NCBI GenBank assembly: GCA_041690255.1
Contig: JAWLHU010000024.1
Coordinates: forward strand, 1-59,519
DNA: 59,519 nucleotides
Origin: JAWLHU01 sp041690255
GTDB lineage: Bacteria; Bacillota; Sulfobacillia; Symbiobacteriales; Symbiobacteriaceae
Reading direction: 5' to 3'
The notes under the pieces are model-generated. The model was not told where the DNA came from. It saw nothing but the letters and a program-made list of their open reading frames with translations, and did no database searches. Shown piece after piece: positions 23,965 to 33,042 of the stretch (position 1 is the stretch's first letter; each line of letters starts with the position of its first letter). The position numbers were made by a program, and so were the translations under genes.

Positions 23965-26844
23965 ATGACACTACGGTATGCAGTACGGCGGATGGCAGGT
24001 CGCCTCGGACTCTTCTTCCTCGCGGGCGTCGTGATCGTACTCCTGTTGCACCTGCCTGCGGGGATCATCGCCGCGCAGAAGGGAACCGAGACCGCTCGTT
24101 TCGACACGGCCCGGTGGGTAGAGGCGACCCAGACCTATCTCTCCAACGCGTTGCACGGTGACCTCGGCACCCTCCAGGCGCTCCGTGTCGCCGGCTATAC
24201 CAAGGATCAGCCGGTCAGCCAGGTGCTCTCCACCTTCGGTCCCAATACAGCGATCCTGCTCCTGCTCTCTCTGTTGCTCAGCCTGACGCTGGGAACGCTG
24301 GCGGGAGTGGCCACCAGCCGCTTCGGCCTCCGCTGGCTGCGAGCCCCCTCGCTGGCCGGGACCCTGCTCTTGCTATCCACACCCGATGTGCTGGTGGTCG
24401 TCCTGATCCGCGGATTGCTCCTCTGGATCTTCACCACCTTCGGGGTCCAGCTCTTCGCCGGTGTCTCGGCAGGCAATCTCACAGCGGCGAAGCTGGTCGC
24501 CCCGGTCCTCGTCCTCTCCGCACTGCCGCTGGCGCTGGTCGCCCGGGTCGCAGCCGTCGCCTTCGATGAGGTCCACGGCGAACTCTACATCCGGACCGCC
24601 GTCTCCAAGGGGCTTCACCCTGTGCGGGTCCTCTGGGGCCACGCCCTGAAGAACGCCTGGATCCGGGTGGCAGAGGCGGGACCGATGATCATGACCAGTC
24701 TGGTTACGGGGTTGGTCGTCGCAGAGTATGTGCTCTACTTCCCCGGTGTCGGCCGGACCCTCGGGCTCCTGCTGGAGCGGATGGGGACATCCATGGCGGC
24801 GGGCCGGCTCTTCTGGAGTCCCGGCAGCGCAGCCGCGATCTCCGGCATCGCCCTGATGCTGCTGCTGGGCGCCGCCCTGATCGACCTGATCATGAACCTC
24901 GTCCGCATGGCGCTGGATCCCCGTCTGGAGCGCTCCAGGGCGAGCCGGGAGTCCGCCGGGCGGCTCCACCTGGCTGACCTCGGGCATAGCGTACGGGCGA
25001 TCCTTGGCTGGCCCCGGCAGCTCTGGCTGGGGCTGCTCGACCTGCCCGAGCGGGCGGGCCGTTGGGTCTGGGCCTGGCGCCCGGCTCACCTGCTGAAACT
25101 GGTCCTCCGCAATCCGCCGCTGCTGATCGGCCTGGCGGGCGTCCTGGCCTTTGGCTTCATTGCCCTCTTCGGCGACCAGATCATCGACCTGGCCGATGCC
25201 CACCGCGGCCCGAAGTATATTGTGGTGGATGATGAGGTCTTCTTCCCGCCCTTCAAGCCCGGCCTGGACGGCTACCCGTTGGGCTCGGACATGGCCGGAC
25301 GCTCCCTGCTGGCCCGGCTATTGTTGGGCGCCCGCTACACCCTGCTCTTCACCCTGGCGGTCACCCCGCTCCGCTTCCTGATCGCACTGCCGTGGGGGCT
25401 GGTGGCTGGGCTACGCCGGGGCGGAGCCGCCGCCCTGGGACGGGGGCTGGGACTGATCTTCTCTGCCCTGCCGGTGATCCTGATCCCGGCCACGCTGCTG
25501 CCCCTACAGCGGGTGGTGACGGCCGACACCCGCCCCGAGGCGGGCTTCTGGCTGATCGCTGTGATCCTGGCGATCGTCGGCGTGCCCCGGCTGGTCGAGT
25601 CGATCCGGCTCCACGTGGAGCAGATCGCCGTGCAGCCCTATGTCGAGGGGGCCCGGGCCGTCGGGGCCGGCAGTGGTCGGATGCTGTCGAAGCATATCTT
25701 CCCGCACCTGACGCCGCACCTCTGGGTGGCCGCCGCATCGGACATGGCCTGGACGCTCCTGCTCCTGGCCCAGTTCGGCGTCTTCTCGATCTTCCTGGGC
25801 GGGTCGGTCTATGCCCAGGTGGGAGAGTGGAGTAACGAGGCGATCATCATGCCCCGGATCCCCGACTGGTCCGCCATGCTGGCCAAGCCGTACGAGGCGG
25901 TCTACCGGGCGCCCTGGTCGCTCTGGATCCCCGCCGCCGCCTTCACCCTGGCGATCATCGCCTTCAACCTGGTGGCTGAGGGGCTCCGCCGCCAGGCCCA
26001 GGCGCTCTCCGCCCAGGGAGGGCCGCCCGAACCCGAACTCGGACCCGACGGCGTGGAGCGAGTCCCGGCAAGGGCCAGGCGCCGGCTGAGGCTGGAGTGG
26101 GCCACCGCCCTGCTGCTGCTCATCGCCCTGACCGGTACGATCGCCCGCTTCGCTGGAGCGGCCGCCGAGCAGAAGGTCCAGGCTCTTGCGGCCCAGACCC
26201 CCTTTGAGCGAGCCCGCCTGGAGATGCAGCAGGCGATCGAGACCGCCAGCGGCTCGGGTGATTCCCTGACCAAGTCGAAGGCCGCTGCGGAGCTGGCGCC
26301 GAAGGTTGCGACCTACCTCTCCGAAGCCAGTCAGGCGGGCCGGACCACGGCTGAGGTCCAGCAAGATACCCTGGGGCGCGGCACCCTCTTCCCCCTGGTA
26401 CACCCGGATTGGGAGGCGGTGCATATCTACATCCCCGAGGTGCAGCAGGCCTCCTTCGCTGTGGTGGTGCAGAAGTCCACGGGGAAGGCGTCCCACTTCT
26501 ACACCCCGTTCCGTCCCGCCGCAGCTGCCATGCTGGAGACGGAAGATGGCCCGGCCCTCGTCCTCTCCGGCACGGTGCCCGGTCCCGATAATTTCATGCT
26601 CGGCGCCTGGAGCCCTTCCCGCTACGGGGCATGGCAGGTCAATCCCGCTCTCATGAAGAGCCTGAAGAGCAAGATCCCGTCGGAGTATGGTGCGGCGCGT
26701 GCCGGCGGCTTCAACACTGCCCTGATCTCCATGACAATGGGGCCGCTGAACACCATTACCGTGCAGAACAATGGCGATGTCCGCGTCTGCATCAGCACCG
26801 ATGGGCCCTGCACCATGATTCCCTGGACCGGCCCCGGCTGGTAG
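23965..26844 (+). CDS. Fused DppB-DppC-type permease with extracytoplasmic tail
   Basis: 959-aa membrane protein. ATG 23965 follows GGGGGG by 7 bases. The N-terminal half is DppB/OppB-like: first helix, a long external loop, then a helix bundle with the cytoplasmic EAA loop RTAVSKGLHPVRVLWGHALK (about 209-232). A linker to about 375 leads to a DppC/OppC-like half starting LRNPPLLIGLAGVLAF (381) with its own EAA loop YVEGARAVGAGSGRMLSKH (558-577). After the last permease helix (about 650-672) a charged loop and one more helix (713-733) carry about 225 residues outside, with two C-terminal cysteines. In known systems DppB and DppC are separate chains. No ATPase or binding protein adjoins; the gene is orphan. 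The tail has no recognised domain. Confidence 0.85.
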   Translation: MTLRYAVRRMAGRLGLFFLAGVVIVLLLHLPAGIIAAQKGTETARFDTARWVEATQTYLSNALHGDLGTLQALRVAGYTKDQPVSQVLSTFGPNTAILLLLSLLLSLTLGTLAGVATSRFGLRWLRAPSLAGTLLLLSTPDVLVVVLIRGLLLWIFTTFGVQLFAGVSAGNLTAAKLVAPVLVLSALPLALVARVAAVAFDEVHGELYIRTAVSKGLHPVRVLWGHALKNAWIRVAEAGPMIMTSLVTGLVVAEYVLYFPGVGRTLGLLLERMGTSMAAGRLFWSPGSAAAISGIALMLLLGAALIDLIMNLVRMALDPRLERSRASRESAGRLHLADLGHSVRAILGWPRQLWLGLLDLPERAGRWVWAWRPAHLLKLVLRNPPLLIGLAGVLAFGFIALFGDQIIDLADAHRGPKYIVVDDEVFFPPFKPGLDGYPLGSDMAGRSLLARLLLGARYTLLFTLAVTPLRFLIALPWGLVAGLRRGGAAALGRGLGLIFSALPVILIPATLLPLQRVVTADTRPEAGFWLIAVILAIVGVPRLVESIRLHVEQIAVQPYVEGARAVGAGSGRMLSKHIFPHLTPHLWVAAASDMAWTLLLLAQFGVFSIFLGGSVYAQVGEWSNEAIIMPRIPDWSAMLAKPYEAVYRAPWSLWIPAAAFTLAIIAFNLVAEGLRRQAQALSAQGGPPEPELGPDGVERVPARARRRLRLEWATALLLLIALTGTIARFAGAAAEQKVQALAAQTPFERARLEMQQAIETASGSGDSLTKSKAAAELAPKVATYLSEASQAGRTTAEVQQDTLGRGTLFPLVHPDWEAVHIYIPEVQQASFAVVVQKSTGKASHFYTPFRPAAAAMLETEDGPALVLSGTVPGPDNFMLGAWSPSRYGAWQVNPALMKSLKSKIPSEYGAARAGGFNTALISMTMGPLNTITVQNNGDVRVCISTDGPCTMIPWTGPGW

Positions 26845-26862
26845 GGGTGTCGGGAGAGGAAT

Positions 26863-26883
26863 TGTTCGCCCTTACGGCGAACA
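26863..26883. other. Hairpin before recG ribosome site
   Basis: Perfect 8-bp inverted repeat TGTTCGCC / GGCGAACA with loop CTTAC, between the permease-fusion stop and the recG ribosome site. It lacks a T-run, so it could be a weak terminator or an mRNA stability element. Confidence 0.4.
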
Positions 26884-26904
26884 GAACGGGTTGAGGTGAG
26901 GCTT

Positions 26905-29019
26905 GTGACGGGTTCCAGATCGACCCGTGCCCCATATACCGGCGATCCGCTTCACCAGCCCGTCCAGTACCTGCGGGGCATCGGCCCCGAAAAGGCGAAG
27001 GACCTGGCCAAGCAGGGGATCACCACCGTGCGCGACCTGATTGAGCGCGTTCCCCGGGCCTACCGGGATTACTCTCAGTTCAAGGCGATCATCTCGGCGC
27101 AGAACGGCCAGATCGAGGCGCTTCAGGGGACGGTCATCGCCGCCCAGGAGCAGAAGCTGCGCGGCCGGCTCTCGCTCACGAAGGTGATCATCTCCGATGG
27201 TTCCGGCACCGCTGCCGGCGTCTGGTTCAACCAGCCCTGGCAGGCGAAGCGCTTCCCGGTTGGCACGAAGGTCCTCTTCGCCGGGACGGTCGAGCGGCGG
27301 GGCGCTCAGATCCAGATCACCAACCCGGAGTGGGAGATCATTGATGATGACGGCGCCAATGACCCCATCCACGCCGGTCGGATTGTCCCGGTCTATCCGC
27401 TGACCGGGGCGCTCAACCCGCGCGATGTCCGCCGGGCGGTGAAGCAGGCGGTCGATGCCGCGGCGCATCTCATGCCGAGCACCCTGCCCGAGTCGGTGCG
27501 GGTAAGGCAAGGGCTGATGCCCATGCCCGAGGCCTGGGCGGCGATCCACTTCCCCGACTCGGAGGGGCAGAAGCAGCGGGCCCGGACCACGCTGGCCTTC
27601 GAGGAGCTGCTGGTCCTGCAGGTCGGCCTCGCCCTGATCCGGCAGCAGACGGTGGAGGAGCAGGTCGGCATCGCCCATGGCCCCGATGGCGACGTCACCC
27701 GCCAGTTCTACGCCAACCTGCCCTTCCGGCTCACGCAGGCGCAGGAGAAGGTGATCGCCCAGGTCAAGCGGGACATGGAGCAGCCCAAGCCCATGAACCG
27801 GCTCGTCCAGGGCGATGTCGGCTCCGGCAAGACCATGGTGGCGGCGGCGGCCCTCGCGAAGGTGGTCGACTCGGGCCACCAGGGGGTGCTCATGGCCCCG
27901 ACCGAGATCCTGGCCGAGCAGCACTACCTGAACCTGCGCCGGATCTTTGAGCCGCTGGGGGTTGCGGTGGTCCTGGTCACCGGCTCGCTGACGAAGAAGG
28001 AGCGGGAGGCGAACCTGGGGCTGCTGCAACTGGGTGCCGCTCAGATCGCCGTGGGCACGCACGCCCTTATCGAAGAGCGGGTCAACTTCAAGGACCTCAG
28101 TCTGGTCATTACCGATGAGCAGCATCGCTTCGGTGTCCGGCAGCGGGCCCGCCTCCAGTCCAAGGGGGAGATCATGCCCGACGTGCTGGTCATGACGGCG
28201 ACGCCGATCCCCCGCACCCTGGCGCTGACGCTGTACGGCGACCTGGATGTCTCGATCATCGACCAGCTTCCGCCGGGGCGCAAGCCGGTCGGGACATACT
28301 GGCGCCCCGAGGCGGCCCGCAAGCAGGTCTATGACCACCTGGTCAGGACGGAGGTGGCGGGTGGCCGGCAGGCCTATGTGATCTGCCCGCTGGTCGAGGA
28401 GTCGGATAAGCTGCAGGCCCAGGCGGCGACGGAGTGGCGGGACCGGCTGGCGGAGCAGTACCCGGATGTCCGCTTCGGCCTTCTGCATGGCCGGCTGAAG
28501 CCCGCCGAGAAGGAGGAGGTCATGGAGCAGTTCCGGCGGGGCGAGATCCAGGTCCTCGTGGCGACGACCGTCGTCGAGGTCGGCGTGGATGTGCCCAACG
28601 CCTCCATGATCGTGATCGAGGGGGCCGACCGGTTCGGATTGAGCCAGTTGCATCAGTTGAGGGGACGGGTGGGGCGCGGTGCTCATCAGTCGTACTGTGT
28701 GCTGGTCTCCGATGCGAAGAACGAGGAGGCCCGGGAGCGCATGCAGGTGATGCAGAAGTTCTCGGACGGCTTCTCCCTCTCTGAGAAGGACCTGGAGCTG
28801 CGGGGGCCGGGTGAGTTCTTCGGGACCAGGCAGCATGGCATGCCGGACCTGAAGGTGGCCAATCCCATTGCGGACCTGCCCATCCTCGAGAAGGCCCGGG
28901 CCGAGGCGAGCGAGATTGTGAAGGCAGACCCGCAGTTGCGGGCGCCGGAGCTACAGCCGCTGCGCCAGGCGATCAAGGGACGGCTGGGCGAGGAGTTCGG
29001 GTTTATCCTTGTAAGTTAG
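26905..29019 (+). CDS. recG: ATP-dependent DNA helicase RecG
   Basis: 704-aa superfamily 2 helicase that remodels stalled forks and Holliday junctions. N-terminal wedge OB domain, then helicase motifs: QGDVGSGKT (Walker A), APTEILAEQH, TDEQHRFG (DEQH box), VMTATPIPRTLALTLYGDLD, VVEVGVDVPNA and QLRGRVGRG. The GTG at 26905 has GAGGTGAGG just upstream; another GTG three codons earlier overlaps that site and is less likely. In Bacillus recG also follows the yloU-yloV block. Here six loci (a pseudogene among them) intervene. Confidence 0.96.
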   Translation: MTGSRSTRAPYTGDPLHQPVQYLRGIGPEKAKDLAKQGITTVRDLIERVPRAYRDYSQFKAIISAQNGQIEALQGTVIAAQEQKLRGRLSLTKVIISDGSGTAAGVWFNQPWQAKRFPVGTKVLFAGTVERRGAQIQITNPEWEIIDDDGANDPIHAGRIVPVYPLTGALNPRDVRRAVKQAVDAAAHLMPSTLPESVRVRQGLMPMPEAWAAIHFPDSEGQKQRARTTLAFEELLVLQVGLALIRQQTVEEQVGIAHGPDGDVTRQFYANLPFRLTQAQEKVIAQVKRDMEQPKPMNRLVQGDVGSGKTMVAAAALAKVVDSGHQGVLMAPTEILAEQHYLNLRRIFEPLGVAVVLVTGSLTKKEREANLGLLQLGAAQIAVGTHALIEERVNFKDLSLVITDEQHRFGVRQRARLQSKGEIMPDVLVMTATPIPRTLALTLYGDLDVSIIDQLPPGRKPVGTYWRPEAARKQVYDHLVRTEVAGGRQAYVICPLVEESDKLQAQAATEWRDRLAEQYPDVRFGLLHGRLKPAEKEEVMEQFRRGEIQVLVATTVVEVGVDVPNASMIVIEGADRFGLSQLHQLRGRVGRGAHQSYCVLVSDAKNEEARERMQVMQKFSDGFSLSEKDLELRGPGEFFGTRQHGMPDLKVANPIADLPILEKARAEASEIVKADPQLRAPELQPLRQAIKGRLGEEFGFILVS

Positions 29020-29056
29020 GGGTGAGAAGGCCCCCACATCTGGAAGCGGAGACGCC

Positions 29057-29087
29057 GGAGTCCACGGGAGTGAATCCCGTGGACTCC
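29057..29087 (+). terminator. recG terminator
   Basis: Perfect 12-bp stem GGAGTCCACGGG (29057-29068) / CCCGTGGACTCC (29076-29087) followed by TTTTG. Confidence 0.85.
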
Positions 29088-29714
29088 TTTTGCGCGGATC
29101 CCTCGGTGCCAACATAGGTGAGACACCATGGTGTCTTGAATGGCCTGTAGAAAGAGGCAGAGAAAGGGAGTTCATCATGCAGGATGGTGGCCGGTTGGCA
29201 ATGGACGGATTCCGCCACTTTTTCCCAGGGCGAGCGTAGGTCAAGTGGGAATTCGTAGCGGAACGACGCATTTGTAGGGCCTGTTCACCCCGTACGTCGC
29301 TCTTGTGGGGCCTCAGAGGGCGCATATTGGCCCGGGTCAGGCCGAAAAAGGGCGGTTCCCTCACCTCCAGGCCCCTTTTTTTGCGGATTCCGCTACATTT
29401 TCCCACATGGACGAGAGGCTCACCGGGAATTTCTGGTGGAACCGGCCGGCAGAGCTGCCCGGGCCACCAGCCATGCAAGAATCCGGTCTTGACGGAGTTC
29501 AGGCATCAATCCGCCTGTGCCGATGCGCCCCCCAACTGGTGCATGGATCAACCGACCGTCGACATCAACCGCCAGTCCCGATTCTCCTCCGAATTCCCGG
29601 CTCGAACTGTCTCAAAATCGTTGACACGTTCCGGCTCGGTAAGTCCTAGCGAGGATTGGCGAAACTCTGGTGAGGATCGGCGAAACTCCCGCAGGGCTTC
29701 GCTACTCCCCGGTC
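29088..29714. other. Gene-poor stretch with short repeats
   Basis: About 630 bases with no credible gene. It contains three copies of a roughly 20-base motif of the form GGATTCCGCYACWTTTTCCC (29207-29227, inverted at 29243-29264, 29385-29406) and a 17-base direct repeat GAGGATYGGCGAAACTC (29651-29667, 29672-29688). Composition and codon pattern differ from the neighbours. The most economical reading is the scar of a lost insertion sequence, but no transposase remnant is recognisable. Confidence 0.5.
29207..29406. repeat. Three dispersed ~21-bp repeats, one inverted
   Basis: GGATTCCGCCACTTTTTCCC at 29207, its degenerate inverted copy GTGGGAATTCGTAGCGGAAC at about 29245-29264, and GGATTCCGCTACATTTTCCC at 29385. 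Such multiple inverted/direct copies are typical of ends of IS elements. Confidence 0.5.
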
Positions 29715-30098
29715 TCACGGCTGGACCAGCTGAATCAGGTTCCCGCAGGTGTCCTCGAAGAGCACGGCGGTGATCGGTCCCATGCTTTTCGGCTCCCCCC
29801 GGAAGCGGACGCCCAACTCCTTCAGGCGCTGGTACTCCGCCTGAATGTCCGTCGAGATGAAGGCAGTGGCGGGGATTCCGGCATCGAACAGGGCCTTCTG
29901 GTACGCCCGGGCCGGCTCGAAGCCCATCGGTTCAAGCACCAGTTCCACACCGGCGACCCCATCGGGGGAGGTGACCGTGAGCCACCGGTACTCGCCCATG
30001 GGGATATCCGCCATCTTCTCAAAGCCCAGTACCTTCGTGTAGAACTCCAGGGCACGCTCCTGGTCATCCACCAGGATACTCGTCAGTTTGATCTGCAT
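29715..30098 (-). CDS. VOC-family (glyoxalase/bleomycin resistance-like) protein
   Basis: 127-aa vicinal-oxygen-chelate protein: MQIKLTSILVDDQERALEFYTKVLGF opening split into the usual beta-alpha-beta modules, ending LFEDTCGNLIQLVQ with the metal-ligand Glu position. ATG 30098 follows AGGAGGT by 5 bases. It is the second gene of a pair with the GyrI-like gene upstream. Enzyme versus binding protein cannot be decided. Confidence 0.85.
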   Translation of the reverse strand: MQIKLTSILVDDQERALEFYTKVLGFEKMADIPMGEYRWLTVTSPDGVAGVELVLEPMGFEPARAYQKALFDAGIPATAFISTDIQAEYQRLKELGVRFRGEPKSMGPITAVLFEDTCGNLIQLVQP

Positions 30099-30121
30099 GG
30101 CAACCTCCTGATGAAGCGGAA

Positions 30122-30586
30122 TCAATCAAGCAGGGGCCGGTTCAGCTCCGTGCGCCAGGTGGCCGGATCGGGGTTTGACTCCGGGCCCAGCACATAGCAT
30201 TCCCAGAGATCGGTCGCAGGCTGTAGCCCCTGGGCAGCGATCCAGGCATCGAGCTCGCTCCAGGCCTGGAAAAGCCCCTCATAGGGCCCGCGGTGGATCG
30301 TCCGGACCACCCGCCTGGTTGGCATCTCCCCGGGCTGAACACGGCCCACAGGGGTAACCGGCACGGCGACGGGCACGCAGATCGCAAAGTCCCACCCCTC
30401 CGGGCTCATGCGCAGGTGGTGCGTGAACCAGGGGCCGGCGGGGGCGATGCCCTGTGCTGTGATCGTATCGAGCACCTCATGGAGACCCGGGGCCATGAAA
30501 CGCTGGATCTCATCCCGCTTGATGACCAGGTGGATCCTGGCGATGCGTTGGGCATCGCTCTGTGTGATCCGCGGGGCCTCGGTCAT
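30122..30586 (-). CDS. GyrI-like effector-binding domain protein
   Basis: 154-aa stand-alone GyrI-like/AraC-effector-binding domain, a fold that binds amphipathic small molecules, as in BmrR and SbmC. Recognisable are GPWFTHHL, WDFAICVPVAVPV, TIHRGPYEGLFQAWSELDAWI and the C-terminal WECYVLGPESNPDPATWRTEL. ATG 30586 follows GGGAGG by 8-9 bases. Two-gene operon with the VOC protein, suggesting shared handling of a small toxic compound. Confidence 0.82.
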   Translation of the reverse strand: MTEAPRITQSDAQRIARIHLVIKRDEIQRFMAPGLHEVLDTITAQGIAPAGPWFTHHLRMSPEGWDFAICVPVAVPVTPVGRVQPGEMPTRRVVRTIHRGPYEGLFQAWSELDAWIAAQGLQPATDLWECYVLGPESNPDPATWRTELNRPLLD

Positions 30587-30917
30587 CGGAACCATCCTCC
30601 CTATCACTCGGCCGAGTGCGAGAAAAATTTCGACTTGCGAGACGCGCGCTCCTCCTGCTTGGCTGTCTCAGGTTGGAACCCTCGCGTGCCCTCGTTCGTC
30701 CAACCTCCCGTGCAAAGGAGTCGTTGGCCTACGTTGGTCGGTCAGCGGCGCATCGCTGATCGGGAGTTGACGTTGCCCCACCAGCCGAAAAGAAATGAAG
30801 CGACCGGGAGGAATAAGTGTAATATTTGAAGAATACATACTTCCCGCACGAAGGGGGCGGATGCTCCAAGCTCATGAGTGGGGTGCGACCTGCTGATACA
30901 AGGGAGGGGGATCTGGC
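30587..30917. other. Intergenic region, divergent promoters
   Basis: 331 bases between the divergent GyrI-like and phosphotriesterase-like genes. No ORF with a ribosome site was found. The last 90 bases become AT-rich (GTGTAATATTTGAAGAATAC near 30817), where a promoter for the plus-strand gene is likely, but I cannot assign boxes confidently. Confidence 0.4.
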
Positions 30918-31898
30918 ATGACCCGTATCAACACCGTGACCGGTCCCATTGCGGCGGCAGAGCTTGGCAGAACCCTGGTCCACGAGCACTTCGCCTTCGG
31001 TTATCCGGGCTTTGTGGGCGATCTGACCCTGGGCGCCCCTGATCGCACCGAGGCGGTGCGGGTGGGCGTCGCTGCGGCCGGCCGGGTGCAGGCCCATGGG
31101 GTGCAGACCGTGGTCGATGTGACCCCGAACGAGTGCGGTCGGAACCCGGAACTCCTCAATGAGATCAGCGGGCGGACCGGCCTGCAGATCATCTGCGCCA
31201 CTGGTTTCTACTACGAGGGGGAGGGCGCTCCTGCCTATTTCAAGTTCCGGAGCGCTTTTGTGGATGCGGTTGAAGAGATCTATGAGATGTTCATGAAGGA
31301 GTTGACGGTCGGGATCGGGAATACGGGTATCAGAGCCGGTGTCATTAAACTTGCCAGCAGCAAGGGGCAGATCACCGACTACGAGCGAATGTTCTTCAGG
31401 GCCGCGGCTCGGGCGCAGAAGGAGACCGGTGTGCCGATTATCACCCACACCCAGGAGGGGAGCATGGGACCCGAGCAGGCTGATCTGCTGATCAGCGACG
31501 GGGTGGATCCCGCCCGGATCCTGATCGGTCATATGGATGGCAACACCGACGTCAACTATCACCTGGCCACGCTCTCCCGGGGCGTCTCGATCGGCTTTGA
31601 CCGCTATGGCCTGCAGGGGCTGGCCGGTATGCCCATGGATTCGGCCCGCAACGCCCTGGTGATCGGCCTCGCCAGTCTCGGCTACACGACGCAGATCATG
31701 CTGAGCCACGACACGGTCAACCTGTGGCTCGGCCGGCCGCTGGTCTTCCCCGAACCGGTGATGCAACTGGTCCGGAACTGGCACGTGGGCCATATCTTCG
31801 AGAACGTGATCCCCGCCCTGCGAGAGGGCGGGATCTCGGAGCAGCAGGTCTCGCAGATCCTTGAGCGGAACCCGGCCCGGCTCTTCGGCGGCGAGTGA
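30918..31898 (+). CDS. Phosphotriesterase-family metal hydrolase
   Basis: 326-aa amidohydrolase-superfamily protein with the full binuclear metal set: HEHF near the N-terminus, the carbamylated Lys position in AGVIKLASS, His in PIITHTQEG, His in ILIGHMDG and the catalytic Asp in MLSHDT. It resembles phosphotriesterase-related proteins and lactonases rather than a proven organophosphate hydrolase. ATG 30918 follows GGGAGGGGG. The next gene on the strand is a sigma factor, after a hairpin. Natural substrate unknown. Confidence 0.88.
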   Translation: MTRINTVTGPIAAAELGRTLVHEHFAFGYPGFVGDLTLGAPDRTEAVRVGVAAAGRVQAHGVQTVVDVTPNECGRNPELLNEISGRTGLQIICATGFYYEGEGAPAYFKFRSAFVDAVEEIYEMFMKELTVGIGNTGIRAGVIKLASSKGQITDYERMFFRAAARAQKETGVPIITHTQEGSMGPEQADLLISDGVDPARILIGHMDGNTDVNYHLATLSRGVSIGFDRYGLQGLAGMPMDSARNALVIGLASLGYTTQIMLSHDTVNLWLGRPLVFPEPVMQLVRNWHVGHIFENVIPALREGGISEQQVSQILERNPARLFGGE

Positions 31899-31917
31899 TC
31901 GATCGCCAATGAGGTGC

Positions 31918-31950
31918 GGGGCTGTGAACGCTCATCTGCGCCGCAGCCCC
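31918..31950 (+). terminator. Hairpin after phosphotriesterase-like gene
   Basis: GGGGCTG (31918-31924) / CAGCCCC (31944-31950) with a 19-base loop; no T-run follows, so only moderate support. Confidence 0.4.
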
Positions 31951-32071
31951 GTCATCTCGATCCTGATCTTACTATAGCATAAATTGGATAGAATTTCAAG
32001 TCTGTACGGTTGCCCCTGATCGCGGTAGACTGAACTGCACCGAATTGACCAAGGCGGGTGAGGTGATCGCT

Positions 32072-32992
32072 ATGCAGCCGTCCGATTACGACATGGGGCA
32101 GGGCCCCGGTGCAAACAGCGACGAACGGGAGACGGATCTCTCCTTCGCTGAGGGCGCCGGTACTGATGATGCCGTCCGTCTCTACCTGAAGGAGATCGGC
32201 CGTGTCCCCCTGCTCTCTGCTGAGGCGGAGGTGGCCCTGGCGGAGCGCATTGAGCAGGGCGACGAGATCGCCAAACGGAGCCTTATGGAGGCGAACCTCC
32301 GCCTGGTTGTCTCCATTGCCCGCCGGTATGTGGGCCGGGGCATGGCTCTGCTGGATCTGATCCAGGAGGGGAACGTTGGCCTTATGAAGGCGGTGGAGAA
32401 GTTTGACCACCGGCTGGGGTTCAAGTTCTCCACCTACGCAACCTGGTGGATCCGGCAGGCGATTACCCGCGCCATCGCAGACCAGGCCCGGACGATACGG
32501 ATTCCCGTCCATATGGTGGAGACGATCAACCGCCTGAACCGGATCACCCGCCAGTTGACCGGTGAGTTGGGGCGGGACCCCTTCCCCGAAGAGGTGGCCA
32601 AGCTCATGGAACTCTCCCCGGAGCAGGTCCGGGAGATCCAGAAGGTGGCCCGGGAGCCCGTCTCGCTGGAGACCCCGATCGGCGATGAGCAGGACTCGCA
32701 CCTGGTCGACTTCATTGAAGACCATGAGGCCACCGCACCGGTGGAGGCAGCCGCCTTCCAGATGCTGACCGCCCAGCTTCACGAGGTCATGGAGTCCCTC
32801 TCGCCCAGGGAGGCGATGGTCCTCCGGCTCCGCTTCGGCCTGGAGGATGGCCGGACCCGGACACTGGAAGAGGTGGGCGCCGCCTTCGGCGTCACCCGTG
32901 AGCGGATCCGGCAGATCGAGGCGAAGGCGCTGCGGAAGCTGCGGCATCCCAGCCGGAGCCGGAAGCTGAAGGAGTTCCTGGAGGAGGATTAG
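32072..32992 (+). CDS. SigA-like (group 2) RNA polymerase sigma factor
   Basis: 306-aa sigma-70 protein. Regions 1.2 (DAVRLYLKEIGRVPLLSAEAEV), 2 (RLVVSIARRYVGRGMALLDLIQEGN, FSTYATWWIRQAITRAIADQ), 3 and 4 (TLEEVGAAFGVTRERIRQIEAKALRKLRHPSRS) are intact. It lacks the acidic region 1.1 of a housekeeping sigma and is shorter than Bacillus SigA (371 aa), so an alternative primary-like sigma is more likely than rpoD itself. ATG 32072 has GAGGTGA seven bases upstream. Monocistronic with its own terminator; no anti-sigma gene next to it. Confidence 0.9.
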   Translation: MQPSDYDMGQGPGANSDERETDLSFAEGAGTDDAVRLYLKEIGRVPLLSAEAEVALAERIEQGDEIAKRSLMEANLRLVVSIARRYVGRGMALLDLIQEGNVGLMKAVEKFDHRLGFKFSTYATWWIRQAITRAIADQARTIRIPVHMVETINRLNRITRQLTGELGRDPFPEEVAKLMELSPEQVREIQKVAREPVSLETPIGDEQDSHLVDFIEDHEATAPVEAAAFQMLTAQLHEVMESLSPREAMVLRLRFGLEDGRTRTLEEVGAAFGVTRERIRQIEAKALRKLRHPSRSRKLKEFLEED

Positions 32993-33000
32993 ACGACAAG

Positions 33001-33033
33001 AGGACGGCTATGGCGCAACGCCACAGCCGTCCT
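33001..33033 (+). terminator. Terminator after the sigma factor gene
   Basis: AGGACGGCTATGGCG (33001-33015) / CGCCACAGCCGTCCT (33019-33033), one mismatch, loop CAA, followed by TTTCG. Confidence 0.85.
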
Positions 33034-33042
33034 TTCGCGCAT

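Noticed and set aside
29159..29239. 20-codon ORF starting MQDGGRLAMDGFRHFFPGRA with an AGGGAG upstream
   Set aside because: Overlaps one of the dispersed repeats, has no hydrophobic or other recognisable character, and lies in a probable insertion-sequence scar.
29303..29773. 156- and 114-codon plus-strand ORFs after recG
   Set aside because: They run across the repeats and into the VOC gene antisense; residue composition is random-like and no start has a ribosome site.
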